Shown here: positions 39,801 through 46,076 of the stretch, piece after piece
How positions within the stretch are numbered: the stretch's first letter is position 1
Layout of the letters: each line of letters begins with the position of its first letter
Source of the DNA: Dyella sp. OK004
GTDB lineage: Bacteria > Pseudomonadota > Gammaproteobacteria > Xanthomonadales > Rhodanobacteraceae
NCBI RefSeq assembly: GCF_900114495.1
Contig: NZ_FOZI01000003.1
Span: 620,001-684,000 of the forward strand
Direction of reading: 5' to 3'
Length of the DNA: 64,000 bases
The notes under the pieces: model-generated
What the model saw: the letters and a program-made list of their open reading frames with translations, nothing else
Databases searched by the model: none
What the model was told of the DNA's origin: nothing
Position numbers and translations under genes: made by a program

Positions 39801-39964
39801 TCGCTCAAATCCATCTGCATGGTGGCGCGGAAATCAGCGTAGGTACCGACGCGATAGACCAGACTGTCCAGGCCGGGTCGGTTGTACAGAGAACGCGGTG
39901 TGCGTATGCCTGCGCCGCATCCACAAGCGCAGGCATGTTGGCCGCAGGCGCTGCAGCAGCTCAT
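36827..39964 (-). CDS. Putative baseplate J-like protein 2 of the eCIS
   Basis: 1045 aa, of the 'putative baseplate assembly protein' type (Afp11/12, P2 gpJ-like). N-terminal features include LRTRDLDDPSMALLDAWAIGADVLSFYQERIANEGYLRTATERCSVLQLGRLVDYRLRPGVSASVYLAYTI, and the C-terminal half has VTFGDGNHGARLPTGMENVIAIYRNGIGTPGNVKAGQIS and a J-like segment (ADAETRDQARRNVPLAVLALDRLVSITDYADFARTF). The first 20 residues are unusually Cys-rich (CC, C, C, C, C), perhaps a metal site. ATGA overlaps on both sides. It builds the baseplate wedge around the spike. Confidence 0.88.
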   Translation of the reverse strand: MSCCSACGQHACACGCGAGIRTPRSLYNRPGLDSLVYRVGTYADFRATMQMDLSDAALPALAALRTRDLDDPSMALLDAWAIGADVLSFYQERIANEGYLRTATERCSVLQLGRLVDYRLRPGVSASVYLAYTIDDNSAPVTIPSGARAQSVPAPGEQMQTFETAEPLEARSAWNGLKPRLSRPQNITVQTIADLGELWIAGTNSNLKQGDRLLFLFGELATGVQAVRVVQSVDAQAQSNRSRIVLRLLDPIAVKIIQAANAAIDALNASSAGPNHDEWLSALTWVRKLLLFGGDQSDSYDSLMKSPFGNDAPPPGPPPVDVFATAAKAAFAGESDGSGGFPTSFSSLFQALILMPTVQPANNLLLPRSATVALSTASDARPQLLLNFEARLVDTFYGSWTGVPNGAPSPKLSGVFALRLAAPMFGYNAIVPMGLAPNTDNATKAAIPFVSVPGNDWPPSETPDVVQLDNAYEGVAVESYLLIKPPRWSDQLPFVAQARSVQSHPHTAYGISGKTTEIALVAQGNSPLWDLTGDSSIARLRSTQVFAQSDALTLADQAITDDVGNVSTPSVPADSATRLTLDAVVDGLKPGRWVIVEGQRADVPSDNAVTSAELVMLAAVEQGVDSQLSGDTVHSTLVFANNGLAYSYRRDSVKVYANVVRATHGETRNEVLGYGNSAKPMQVFALKQSPLTYVSAATVDGVQSTLGVMVNGVQWHELRNLAFADAGSRSFVTATDGSGKTSVTFGDGNHGARLPTGMENVIAIYRNGIGTPGNVKAGQISLPTTKPLGVRQVINPLRASGGADAETRDQARRNVPLAVLALDRLVSITDYADFARTFGGVGKAAAVKLGTQVCVTIAGAADAPVDPTSDLYRNLLQALQKYGDPSLPVSLDVRELISLTLSAKVGLATDYAWETVEPLVRAALLDRFGFERRGLARNVYLSEIVACIQAVRGVAWVDVDAFGSMDEAALLEGFGADDPGGDKNTGENTLAVASKPSAASQLGTMTQRVQALPARYDDSGNLLPAQLTYFLPTVPDTLLLQEATP

Positions 39965-42720
39965 CGGCCACCTCCCATCGTGAACGTGATACTGCCGTGG
40001 TCGGGATGGTCCGGATCGTTATCCATCTGCGCGATCTCGGTCGCCGCCATGTCGAGCAGACCGTCATCCGGCACATCGCCCTTCTTGTCGCCATCCATGC
40101 GCGCCAGTGTGATCACCTCCACGTGAGCCACGCCGGTGATGGCCTGGGCTTCGGCCATCAGCGCACTGGCGCTGACTGATTGACCCAGCCGCAAGCGATC
40201 CGGATGGAAGAAACCTGGCGTGCCGTCACGGCGTATACCGGCACTGAAGCGATCGATCAGCTCCGCCTGTATATGCGCCACCAGGAAATCCGGCAGCACG
40301 CAGACCATCAGTTCGATCAGCAAGGGCACATAGCACGCGCCGCGCACGGCGATGTCGTGGCCGATGCGGCGATACGGCTGCAGGTCGCGCTTGATCTGTC
40401 TGGCCAGCGCGGCGGGCAGCGACTCGCGGCCCAGCGGATCGACCACCACGTCCGCTTCGTACCAGCTGCCGTTCCAGTCCAGCGTGCTGGCTGCGCCCTG
40501 CAGCGCCGGCTCGCGTGCGGCGAACATGGCGTAGTCGTCGGCGGTGATGGCGCGCAGCGGATGCGCACGGAATGCGCCAGGCGCATACAACTTGACCTCA
40601 GCCAGCGTCTCCGCCGCCGTGCCGCCGCTCGCCGGCAATGGATTGCGCGGAACCAGTCCATCCGGTTGATCGCCCGATGTCAGCGCCAGCCACACGATGG
40701 TCTCGCGGCCGACATTCCCGACCGTACCGTTGCCGAGGCGCGTCCGCGCGCGGAAGAAATCGCCAGCCTGCGGCTGCCGTCCGAGCACGCCATCGCCGAA
40801 ACGCAGATGCGCCGCACCGTCGTCGTCGATCTCGACCACATAGTCGCGATCGTCCGGGCCGCTCTCCAGCAGATCCTGCCGCGCCTGCCAGTGCCACTGC
40901 GCGGCAGGCGTGCCTTTGATCAACACGCCATCCAGCGCACCGCCATAGACATCGAGCTGAGGCAGCGCCGCACGCGGATCGCGCACCATCAATCGGCACA
41001 CCGGTGCGTTGGGGCCATCAGGCAAGGGTTCGGCCCAGGTCAGCGGCGTGCCAGGCAACACATGGCCGGTGTCCGTGGGTGGGCGCGACACATCCTGCAC
41101 CGCGCCTTCGCAACGGCAGCAGTCATACTGCTCGCTACCGTGCACCAGCCAGCAGTCCTCAGCGAGCGCATCGCAGCGCATACAGGCATCGGGCATCGTG
41201 GCGAGCGCCTGGCTCAAGCCGGGATAGTCGGTATCGTCGATGGATTCCGGCGGCGCGCAGATCGGGTCGCAAGTGCACTGCCCCGGCACATGGTCGCCGT
41301 GATCGACCAGCAATACATTGCCTCGCGCCAGGCTGACGTCATGCAGCCACGCGCAATCCGGCGACGGTTTGCGCACCGACAGACACAGATCGAACGGCAG
41401 CGCATCGCAGGCATCCCAGCTCACCTGTAGCAGCAGGCTGCCATCGAGCGGATCGACCATCTCCAGCACTTCGGTCAACCGCACTGCATGGCGATGTTCC
41501 GGATTCGCATCGGCCGGGTTGCCGGTGGCAGGCCCCAGGACTTCTTCTAAGATCAGCAGATCGCCGACTTGCAGCTTCAATCGGCGCTGCACGGTCGCCG
41601 TGGGGGCCACATCCATGGCCAGTGCCGCCGTGGCGCCGGCATTGGGCGCCGTCGGAACGGAAGGCGGCGGCGCGTCGAGCAACACCGCCTTCGTGCTGCC
41701 TCGCGGCAGGCAGCACAGCTCATTGCCCCAGGTATATAGGGGAATCGCACTGTGCGCGGCGACCACGGTGATCGAGGTCGCGCCGTCCAGCGGCATCGGT
41801 TCGAACACCAGCGCACCGTTGGTGCGCACGCGCGTCAGTTCTTCCGCGGTAATCGTGCCGGCCTTGACGTTTTCCTGCGCAGGTGGTGGCACCAGCAGCA
41901 ACATCTCCGCGAGATCCAGCGTCACTTCGCCGGCTGGCAGCGACAGCGCCACGAACGCGCGCGCGTTGCAGCCTTCGTGCATGCGGTAGTCCACCAGCCG
42001 CGCATGCCGGCGCACCGAGATGCGCTGTCGTGCCGTCGCCAGATAAGCCTCGGTGGCCACGGCATCCTGGTAATAACTGAGATAGTCGGCGGTGTAGGCC
42101 AATACTTCGACCAGTGCGATGCCGATGTCGGGCACGTGGCGCTCTTGCCAGGTCGGCGCGTCGAGCGCCATGCGATCGAGAAACAGCTGGCGGAAACTAG
42201 CGTAGTCCTTCGCCAGGTAGTTGATTTCCGGTAGCGGCGCCGGCGCCTCCACGCAAGGTGTTTCTACCGCGCAATCGAGATCCTTGGCGCAGTCCAGCCA
42301 GAAACGCAGCGCGGCGCAGGCATAACGCGGATCGAAACCGGGATAGGCGATCCAGCCTGACGGATCGGTGCCGGACGATGCGTCGACCAGACACAGGCAG
42401 TACGTCGAGTGATCGCCTTCGCGATCCAGTACCACGCGCAGGCAGGCGTCGTCGTGCATGTCCGGCTCGTTCTCTTCGCTCACACTAAGCACGCGCAGAC
42501 TGGTGATGCGATCGCCGCCACTGACGCGCACGTTGGCGACGCCCATACTGGCCGGGATGGCGCCGAACAGATGTATGCACAGCGTCACGCCGTCGTCGCC
42601 GACTTCCACGTAGTCGATGCCGTTGAGCTGGCTGGAGAGATGCAGGCGTTCGCGCCGCGCCTCCACACTGCACGAAGGCTGCGGCGCACAGCCGGCCACA
42701 CGCAGGCTCTGCGCGCTCAT
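39961..42720 (-). CDS. Putative baseplate J-like protein 1 of the eCIS
   Basis: 919 aa. It shares with its downstream neighbour the pattern LAKDYASFRQLFLDRMALDAPTWQERHVPDIGIALVEVLAYTADYLSYYQDAVATEAYLATARQRISVRRHARLVDYRM, then LRFGDGVLGRQPQAGDFF and a C-terminal gpJ region (KLYAPGAFRAHPLRAITADDYAMFAAREPALQGAAS...LARQIKRDLQPYRRIGHDIAVRG). A Cys-rich middle (about 480-545) is notable. It is a structural part of the contractile baseplate (Afp11-like). Coupled by 4-nt overlaps to gp25 upstream and the second J-like protein downstream. Confidence 0.88.
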   Translation of the reverse strand: MSAQSLRVAGCAPQPSCSVEARRERLHLSSQLNGIDYVEVGDDGVTLCIHLFGAIPASMGVANVRVSGGDRITSLRVLSVSEENEPDMHDDACLRVVLDREGDHSTYCLCLVDASSGTDPSGWIAYPGFDPRYACAALRFWLDCAKDLDCAVETPCVEAPAPLPEINYLAKDYASFRQLFLDRMALDAPTWQERHVPDIGIALVEVLAYTADYLSYYQDAVATEAYLATARQRISVRRHARLVDYRMHEGCNARAFVALSLPAGEVTLDLAEMLLLVPPPAQENVKAGTITAEELTRVRTNGALVFEPMPLDGATSITVVAAHSAIPLYTWGNELCCLPRGSTKAVLLDAPPPSVPTAPNAGATAALAMDVAPTATVQRRLKLQVGDLLILEEVLGPATGNPADANPEHRHAVRLTEVLEMVDPLDGSLLLQVSWDACDALPFDLCLSVRKPSPDCAWLHDVSLARGNVLLVDHGDHVPGQCTCDPICAPPESIDDTDYPGLSQALATMPDACMRCDALAEDCWLVHGSEQYDCCRCEGAVQDVSRPPTDTGHVLPGTPLTWAEPLPDGPNAPVCRLMVRDPRAALPQLDVYGGALDGVLIKGTPAAQWHWQARQDLLESGPDDRDYVVEIDDDGAAHLRFGDGVLGRQPQAGDFFRARTRLGNGTVGNVGRETIVWLALTSGDQPDGLVPRNPLPASGGTAAETLAEVKLYAPGAFRAHPLRAITADDYAMFAAREPALQGAASTLDWNGSWYEADVVVDPLGRESLPAALARQIKRDLQPYRRIGHDIAVRGACYVPLLIELMVCVLPDFLVAHIQAELIDRFSAGIRRDGTPGFFHPDRLRLGQSVSASALMAEAQAITGVAHVEVITLARMDGDKKGDVPDDGLLDMAATEIAQMDNDPDHPDHGSITFTMGGGR

Positions 42721-43076
42721 GGCAGGCTCCTGACGAAACTTTCGCTGCGCGCCTCACCGGTGGCGCGGATGGTATAGGCAAGGTCGACCTTGAGGGTCGA
42801 GTCCACACTACTCACCTGAAGTGAGCCGACGTCGATCACATCGCCAAGCCATTGCTGCAACGACGCCTGCACAGTGAACTGCAGCGCGGCGGCCAGCTCG
42901 GGGCTGTTCGGCGCAAACACCAGCTGCAGCAAACCGCTGCCGAAATCCGGACGGTTCACGCGCTCGCCCGGATGAGTGAACAGCAACTGCTCGATCATGT
43001 CCCGCACGTGATCGGCATCGTCGGTGTCGGCAGTGCGTCCGCGTTGATCGAAATGGAATGGGAAGTCGATGTTCAT
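42717..43076 (-). CDS. gp25/GPW-family baseplate wedge protein (Afp9-like)
   Basis: ATG 43076 gives a 119-aa protein with the gp25 signature: DHVRDMIEQLLFTHPGERVNRPDFGSGLLQLVFAPNSPELAAALQFTVQASLQQWLGDVI. The family forms the lysozyme-like-fold wedge element that initiates sheath polymerisation in T4, T6SS (TssE) and Afp. It sits 7 bp after the PAAR-like gene and overlaps the J-like gene by 4 nt. Confidence 0.92.
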   Translation of the reverse strand: MNIDFPFHFDQRGRTADTDDADHVRDMIEQLLFTHPGERVNRPDFGSGLLQLVFAPNSPELAAALQFTVQASLQQWLGDVIDVGSLQVSSVDSTLKVDLAYTIRATGEARSESFVRSLP

Positions 43077-43083
43077 GGCGTTC

Positions 43084-43407
43084 TCACATGGCGATGACGC
43101 GCATCTGGCTGGCCACCGCAGGCAATGGCGTGCCAGTGGGCGCACACATCGCTTGGCTATCCAGCAACAACAGCGGCTGCCCATTCGACGTCACCCGCGT
43201 AGCCGCGCTAACGAACTGCGCGCTGATGCAAGGGCCATTGCCGGCGGGCGGCGGCGGCAATGGGCAAGCGGACACCAGCCACGGAGCGGCCGCGGTCACG
43301 GTCGGCTGCCCGCTCACCGTGACGACCGGGTTCGGTACGGTCGGCTGCGCTTGCCCGCCGTGCGAACAAAGCACGGTAGCGCCGACATGCAGGAGCGGAC
43401 CAGGCAT
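43084..43407 (-). CDS. PAAR-like spike-tip protein
   Basis: 107 aa beginning MPGPLLHVGATVLCSHGGQAQPTVPNPVVTVSGQPTV..., the usual pattern of PAAR-like proteins in eCIS and T6SS-related clusters (short beta hairpins, Pro/Gly-rich, repeated G-x-P and conserved Cys/His residues). It would cap the gp5-like spike as the sharp tip. The gene lies directly after the spike gene, as expected. Confidence 0.85.
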   Translation of the reverse strand: MPGPLLHVGATVLCSHGGQAQPTVPNPVVTVSGQPTVTAAAPWLVSACPLPPPPAGNGPCISAQFVSAATRVTSNGQPLLLLDSQAMCAPTGTPLPAVASQMRVIAM

Positions 43408-43419
43408 TAGGCATTCTCC

Positions 43420-43935
43420 CTAAGACACCATCAGTGCGCCGTTGTTGATCATTACCTCGGTCCCCGTCATCAGAATCGTGGCTCCCTGGCCATTGGTGAT
43501 CGTGATACCGGCTTGATTGACCATGATCATCGAGGTGCCACTCCGCAGCAGGAGACCGCCCGCCGGCCCTGGCAGGTCGCTGATCGAAATCACGTTCTGC
43601 CCCAGGGTCTGCAGCACGATGCTCGGACTCAAAGGATTGCCTGCCTGCGCGAGCGCCGGCACTTCCGCACGGGAGCCCCACCAGCCACCCAGCCACACGG
43701 GGCGGTCGGCATCCCCACCCTCGAACATCATCCACACGCCGGCGTCCATCGGCGGCACGGCATAAATGCCCGCCTGAATGCCGGTCATCGGCAGGCATGG
43801 CATCGCCCAGCTGGAAGGCGTATCGCCGCAGACATCCGTCACGAAAGCCTGGATGCGCCCCTGATTCAAAGGGTCCACGCAGTTGCACACCGTGCCCCGG
43901 TAGATGCCCATGTATTTAGGCGTGTCGTCCGTCAT
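43420..43935 (-). CDS. gp5/gpV-like spike protein (OB-fold and beta-prism)
   Basis: 171 aa. Residues about 8-95 form an OB-fold (YRGTVCNCVDPLNQGRIQAFVTDVCGD...SWAMPCLPM...GVWMMFEGGDADRPVWLGGWW) like phage baseplate assembly protein V and VgrG gp5. Residues about 110-171 are short repeated strands (VLQTLGQNVISISD, LLLRSGTSMIMVNQAGITITNGQGATILMTG) fitting a trimeric beta-prism. Together with the upstream hub gene it corresponds to Afp8/VgrG split into two polypeptides. ATGA overlap with the hub. Confidence 0.9.
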   Translation of the reverse strand: MTDDTPKYMGIYRGTVCNCVDPLNQGRIQAFVTDVCGDTPSSWAMPCLPMTGIQAGIYAVPPMDAGVWMMFEGGDADRPVWLGGWWGSRAEVPALAQAGNPLSPSIVLQTLGQNVISISDLPGPAGGLLLRSGTSMIMVNQAGITITNGQGATILMTGTEVMINNGALMVS

Positions 43936-45059
43936 AGCTGCACCGTATCGACCGAGGAGAACAGGCCGCCACGCTTGAGCGTGAAGCTTTGCGTGTATTG
44001 GCCATGCTTGATGTTGTGGGTGACGCTTTTGACGCTGTACAGCCCGTCGTAGTACGGGCCGGCGCCGCGCACACCAACTTTCTGCCGCGCCTTGAGTACA
44101 TGTCCGTAACGCAACACATCCAGCTGTCCGCTTGCGCTGACTGCATCGGCGGACCTGACAAGGGCACCGATCACGATCATCGCCGCTTCGGCGAAACTCT
44201 TGTTCGCCATATCGCCCAGCACTTCGCTCTTCAGCGGCGTAGGCGCCTTCTTGGAAAGCGAGGCCTTGAGGAAATCGATGTCCGGCAGTGGGATCGGAAT
44301 CGGAATCTTCGAATTCGGCTCCAGAATGGTGACGATGTATTGCTTGGCAACGGTGCCGTCGTATGAAAAATTCAGCGACTCGGCATTGCTCGCCACGTCC
44401 AGGTCGACGCCTAGTGCGGATTGCGTGGGAAAGAAGCCGCCGAGCTCCGGCCCCCAGTACGCAATGCTCATTCCGGGCTGAGGGCCGGGGTCGATGTAGA
44501 ACACGTGGCCACAGCGCCTGGCCAGGGAAGTGACGTATTGGTAATCGGTGCCCTGCTGCTTCTGCAAGCGCTCCAACGGGTTCTGCACCAGGCCGATGAC
44601 GTCAGGTATCACCACCGGAACCACGCCGAACGCCAGATACTTAGCCAGCACCAGATCGATGATCGCGAACAACGGCATCGCCGGATAAGGGATACCCGTC
44701 AAATCGATGAAATCCATCAGCGCGGAAATGTCGAGTCCGGTGACGGTGAGCGTGGATTGCCCCGGGGTATTACTCGGCGTGACGTCCTGCTTGGTGATGA
44801 TGCCGTCCATCAGCACCGTCGGCGAACCATTGACGACGACGGTGATAATGACCCGGCGGCGCGGATCGAAATAACCGGAAGGCAGCAGCGTCTGTCCGAT
44901 CAGCGAGCGCTTGCCCAGGGTGAACTTGAGCTGGAATCCGCTTTGCGCGCCGACAGTGCTGGATACCTGCACCTCCGACAAGGCATCGATAACCGGCTGC
45001 GGTGCGGGATCGGCACCCATCGAACCGACACGCAGCGATAGATAGAGCCCCTGATTCAT
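43932..45059 (-). CDS. gp27/gpD-like central hub protein (Afp8 N-terminal half)
   Basis: ATG 45059 (MNQGLYLSLRVGSMGADP) lies 4 bp after the preceding stop; a start at 45080 would add only seven residues. The 375 aa match late-control gpD/gp27-like hubs: DALSEVQVSSTVGAQSGFQLKFTL..., VVVNGSPTVLMDGIITKQDVTPSNTPGQSTLTVTGLD, LARRCGHVFYIDPGP, and the C-terminal VGVRGAGPYYDGLYSVKSVTHNIKHGQYTQSFTLKR. It forms the ring between tube and spike. Confidence 0.9.
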   Translation of the reverse strand: MNQGLYLSLRVGSMGADPAPQPVIDALSEVQVSSTVGAQSGFQLKFTLGKRSLIGQTLLPSGYFDPRRRVIITVVVNGSPTVLMDGIITKQDVTPSNTPGQSTLTVTGLDISALMDFIDLTGIPYPAMPLFAIIDLVLAKYLAFGVVPVVIPDVIGLVQNPLERLQKQQGTDYQYVTSLARRCGHVFYIDPGPQPGMSIAYWGPELGGFFPTQSALGVDLDVASNAESLNFSYDGTVAKQYIVTILEPNSKIPIPIPLPDIDFLKASLSKKAPTPLKSEVLGDMANKSFAEAAMIVIGALVRSADAVSASGQLDVLRYGHVLKARQKVGVRGAGPYYDGLYSVKSVTHNIKHGQYTQSFTLKRGGLFSSVDTVQL

Positions 45060-45063
45060 GACG

Positions 45064-45423
45064 TCATGCCACCGGCCCAATGACGCCAGCGGGCAAGGTG
45101 ATGCGCAGGCGGCGGCCCATGACTTCGGTCAGCGCGTCGGGCCGCATCGCGTTGTTCGCGTCGCACAGCCGCCAGAACTGCAGAGGGTCGCCCAGGGCCT
45201 GGGCAGCGATATTGTCCAGGCGTTCGTTCTGAGCGACGACGTGGCAGTCGATCGACTGCAGCTGATCCGGCGACGGCAGAAAGCGCCGCCGCAAGTAGGG
45301 CACTAACTTGCCGTCGGACCCGCTCCATATCGTGGTATCGATCGCGTAGTACCGACTGGTGATCGGAAACTGCTGCGCCACATTGAAGTTCGGCTGCAGC
45401 ACCGCCTGCATGGGATCGCTCAT
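45064..45423 (-). CDS. LysM-domain baseplate protein (tail protein X-like)
   Basis: 119 aa. A LysM-like motif fills the C-terminal half (IDCHVVAQNERLDNIAAQALGDPLQFWRLCDANNAMRPDALTEVMGRRLRITLP). In Afp/PVC the LysM domain is part of the Afp7 adaptor; here it is a separate gene overlapping the Afp7-like gene by 4 nt, so the two products probably act together. In this position it serves structure rather than peptidoglycan hydrolysis. Confidence 0.88.
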   Translation of the reverse strand: MSDPMQAVLQPNFNVAQQFPITSRYYAIDTTIWSGSDGKLVPYLRRRFLPSPDQLQSIDCHVVAQNERLDNIAAQALGDPLQFWRLCDANNAMRPDALTEVMGRRLRITLPAGVIGPVA

Positions 45424-46076
45424 ACCAAACCTCCCCCTCCGAGCATGTTCAGCGTACCGGCCGGCCCTTGCGTGGCCAGTCGCTCCTTTTGCCGCTGGAA
45501 CACCATGTAAAGGCCGCCGCCGCGATGGTCGAACCCAAGATCCGTTACTGACAGCACTCGCATACCGAGACTGATCTTGGCGCGGATCGGATTGAGCGCG
45601 GTGTCGAATGCTTCTTCGGTGATGCTGAATTCGGTGATGCGCATGGGCAGCACGCGATTGCTGCTCCAGATGAACAGCGTCATCGGCGCCTCGGCGGGAA
45701 TGATCTCGAGTGCGCCTTGTTGCGCGAGCGTGTAGTTCGCTTCGAGACGCGCACTGGTCGGATAGACGATGATTTCCAACGCCGCCAATTGCGGCGCAAG
45801 CCCGGATTGCACCGCGATCTGGTTCTGGTCCGGAAATTCGAGCTGGTCGGTGAGGTCGAGCTCGGCCTCGAGCTTGATGGTTTCGATAGGCGGCCCTTTC
45901 AGCCGCAGCGCCTCCGAATGATCGGCGCCGTCGCCGGCGCCCTGCACTTGCAAGGTGCGGCTGACCGAATCGGGGTTGTATTGCAGAGCAATCACGCGCT
46001 GCACGGCACCGGAAGCGGCATCGAGCAGCACGATGCCGCCTTTGAGCAAACGCGGCGAGCCGGGGAAGCTGCTCAT
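45420..46076 (-). CDS. eCIS tube-initiator/adaptor protein (Afp7-like, CIS_tube)
   Basis: 218 aa with the CIS_tube pattern: LDAASGAVQRVIALQYNPDSVSRTLQVQ...ALRLKGPPIETIKLEAELDLTDQLEFP...GLAPQLAALEIIVYP, then PMTLFIWSSNRVLPMRITEFSITEEAFDTALNPIRAKISLGMRVLS. It would join the baseplate hub to the first tube ring. ATGA overlap with the effector gene upstream. Confidence 0.88.
   Translation of the reverse strand: MSSFPGSPRLLKGGIVLLDAASGAVQRVIALQYNPDSVSRTLQVQGAGDGADHSEALRLKGPPIETIKLEAELDLTDQLEFPDQNQIAVQSGLAPQLAALEIIVYPTSARLEANYTLAQQGALEIIPAEAPMTLFIWSSNRVLPMRITEFSITEEAFDTALNPIRAKISLGMRVLSVTDLGFDHRGGGLYMVFQRQKERLATQGPAGTLNMLGGGGLV

Noticed and set aside
45064-45423. Peptidoglycan-binding cell-wall protein
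   Set aside because: LysM here has no signal peptide and lies among baseplate genes, matching the Afp7/tail X LysM role.
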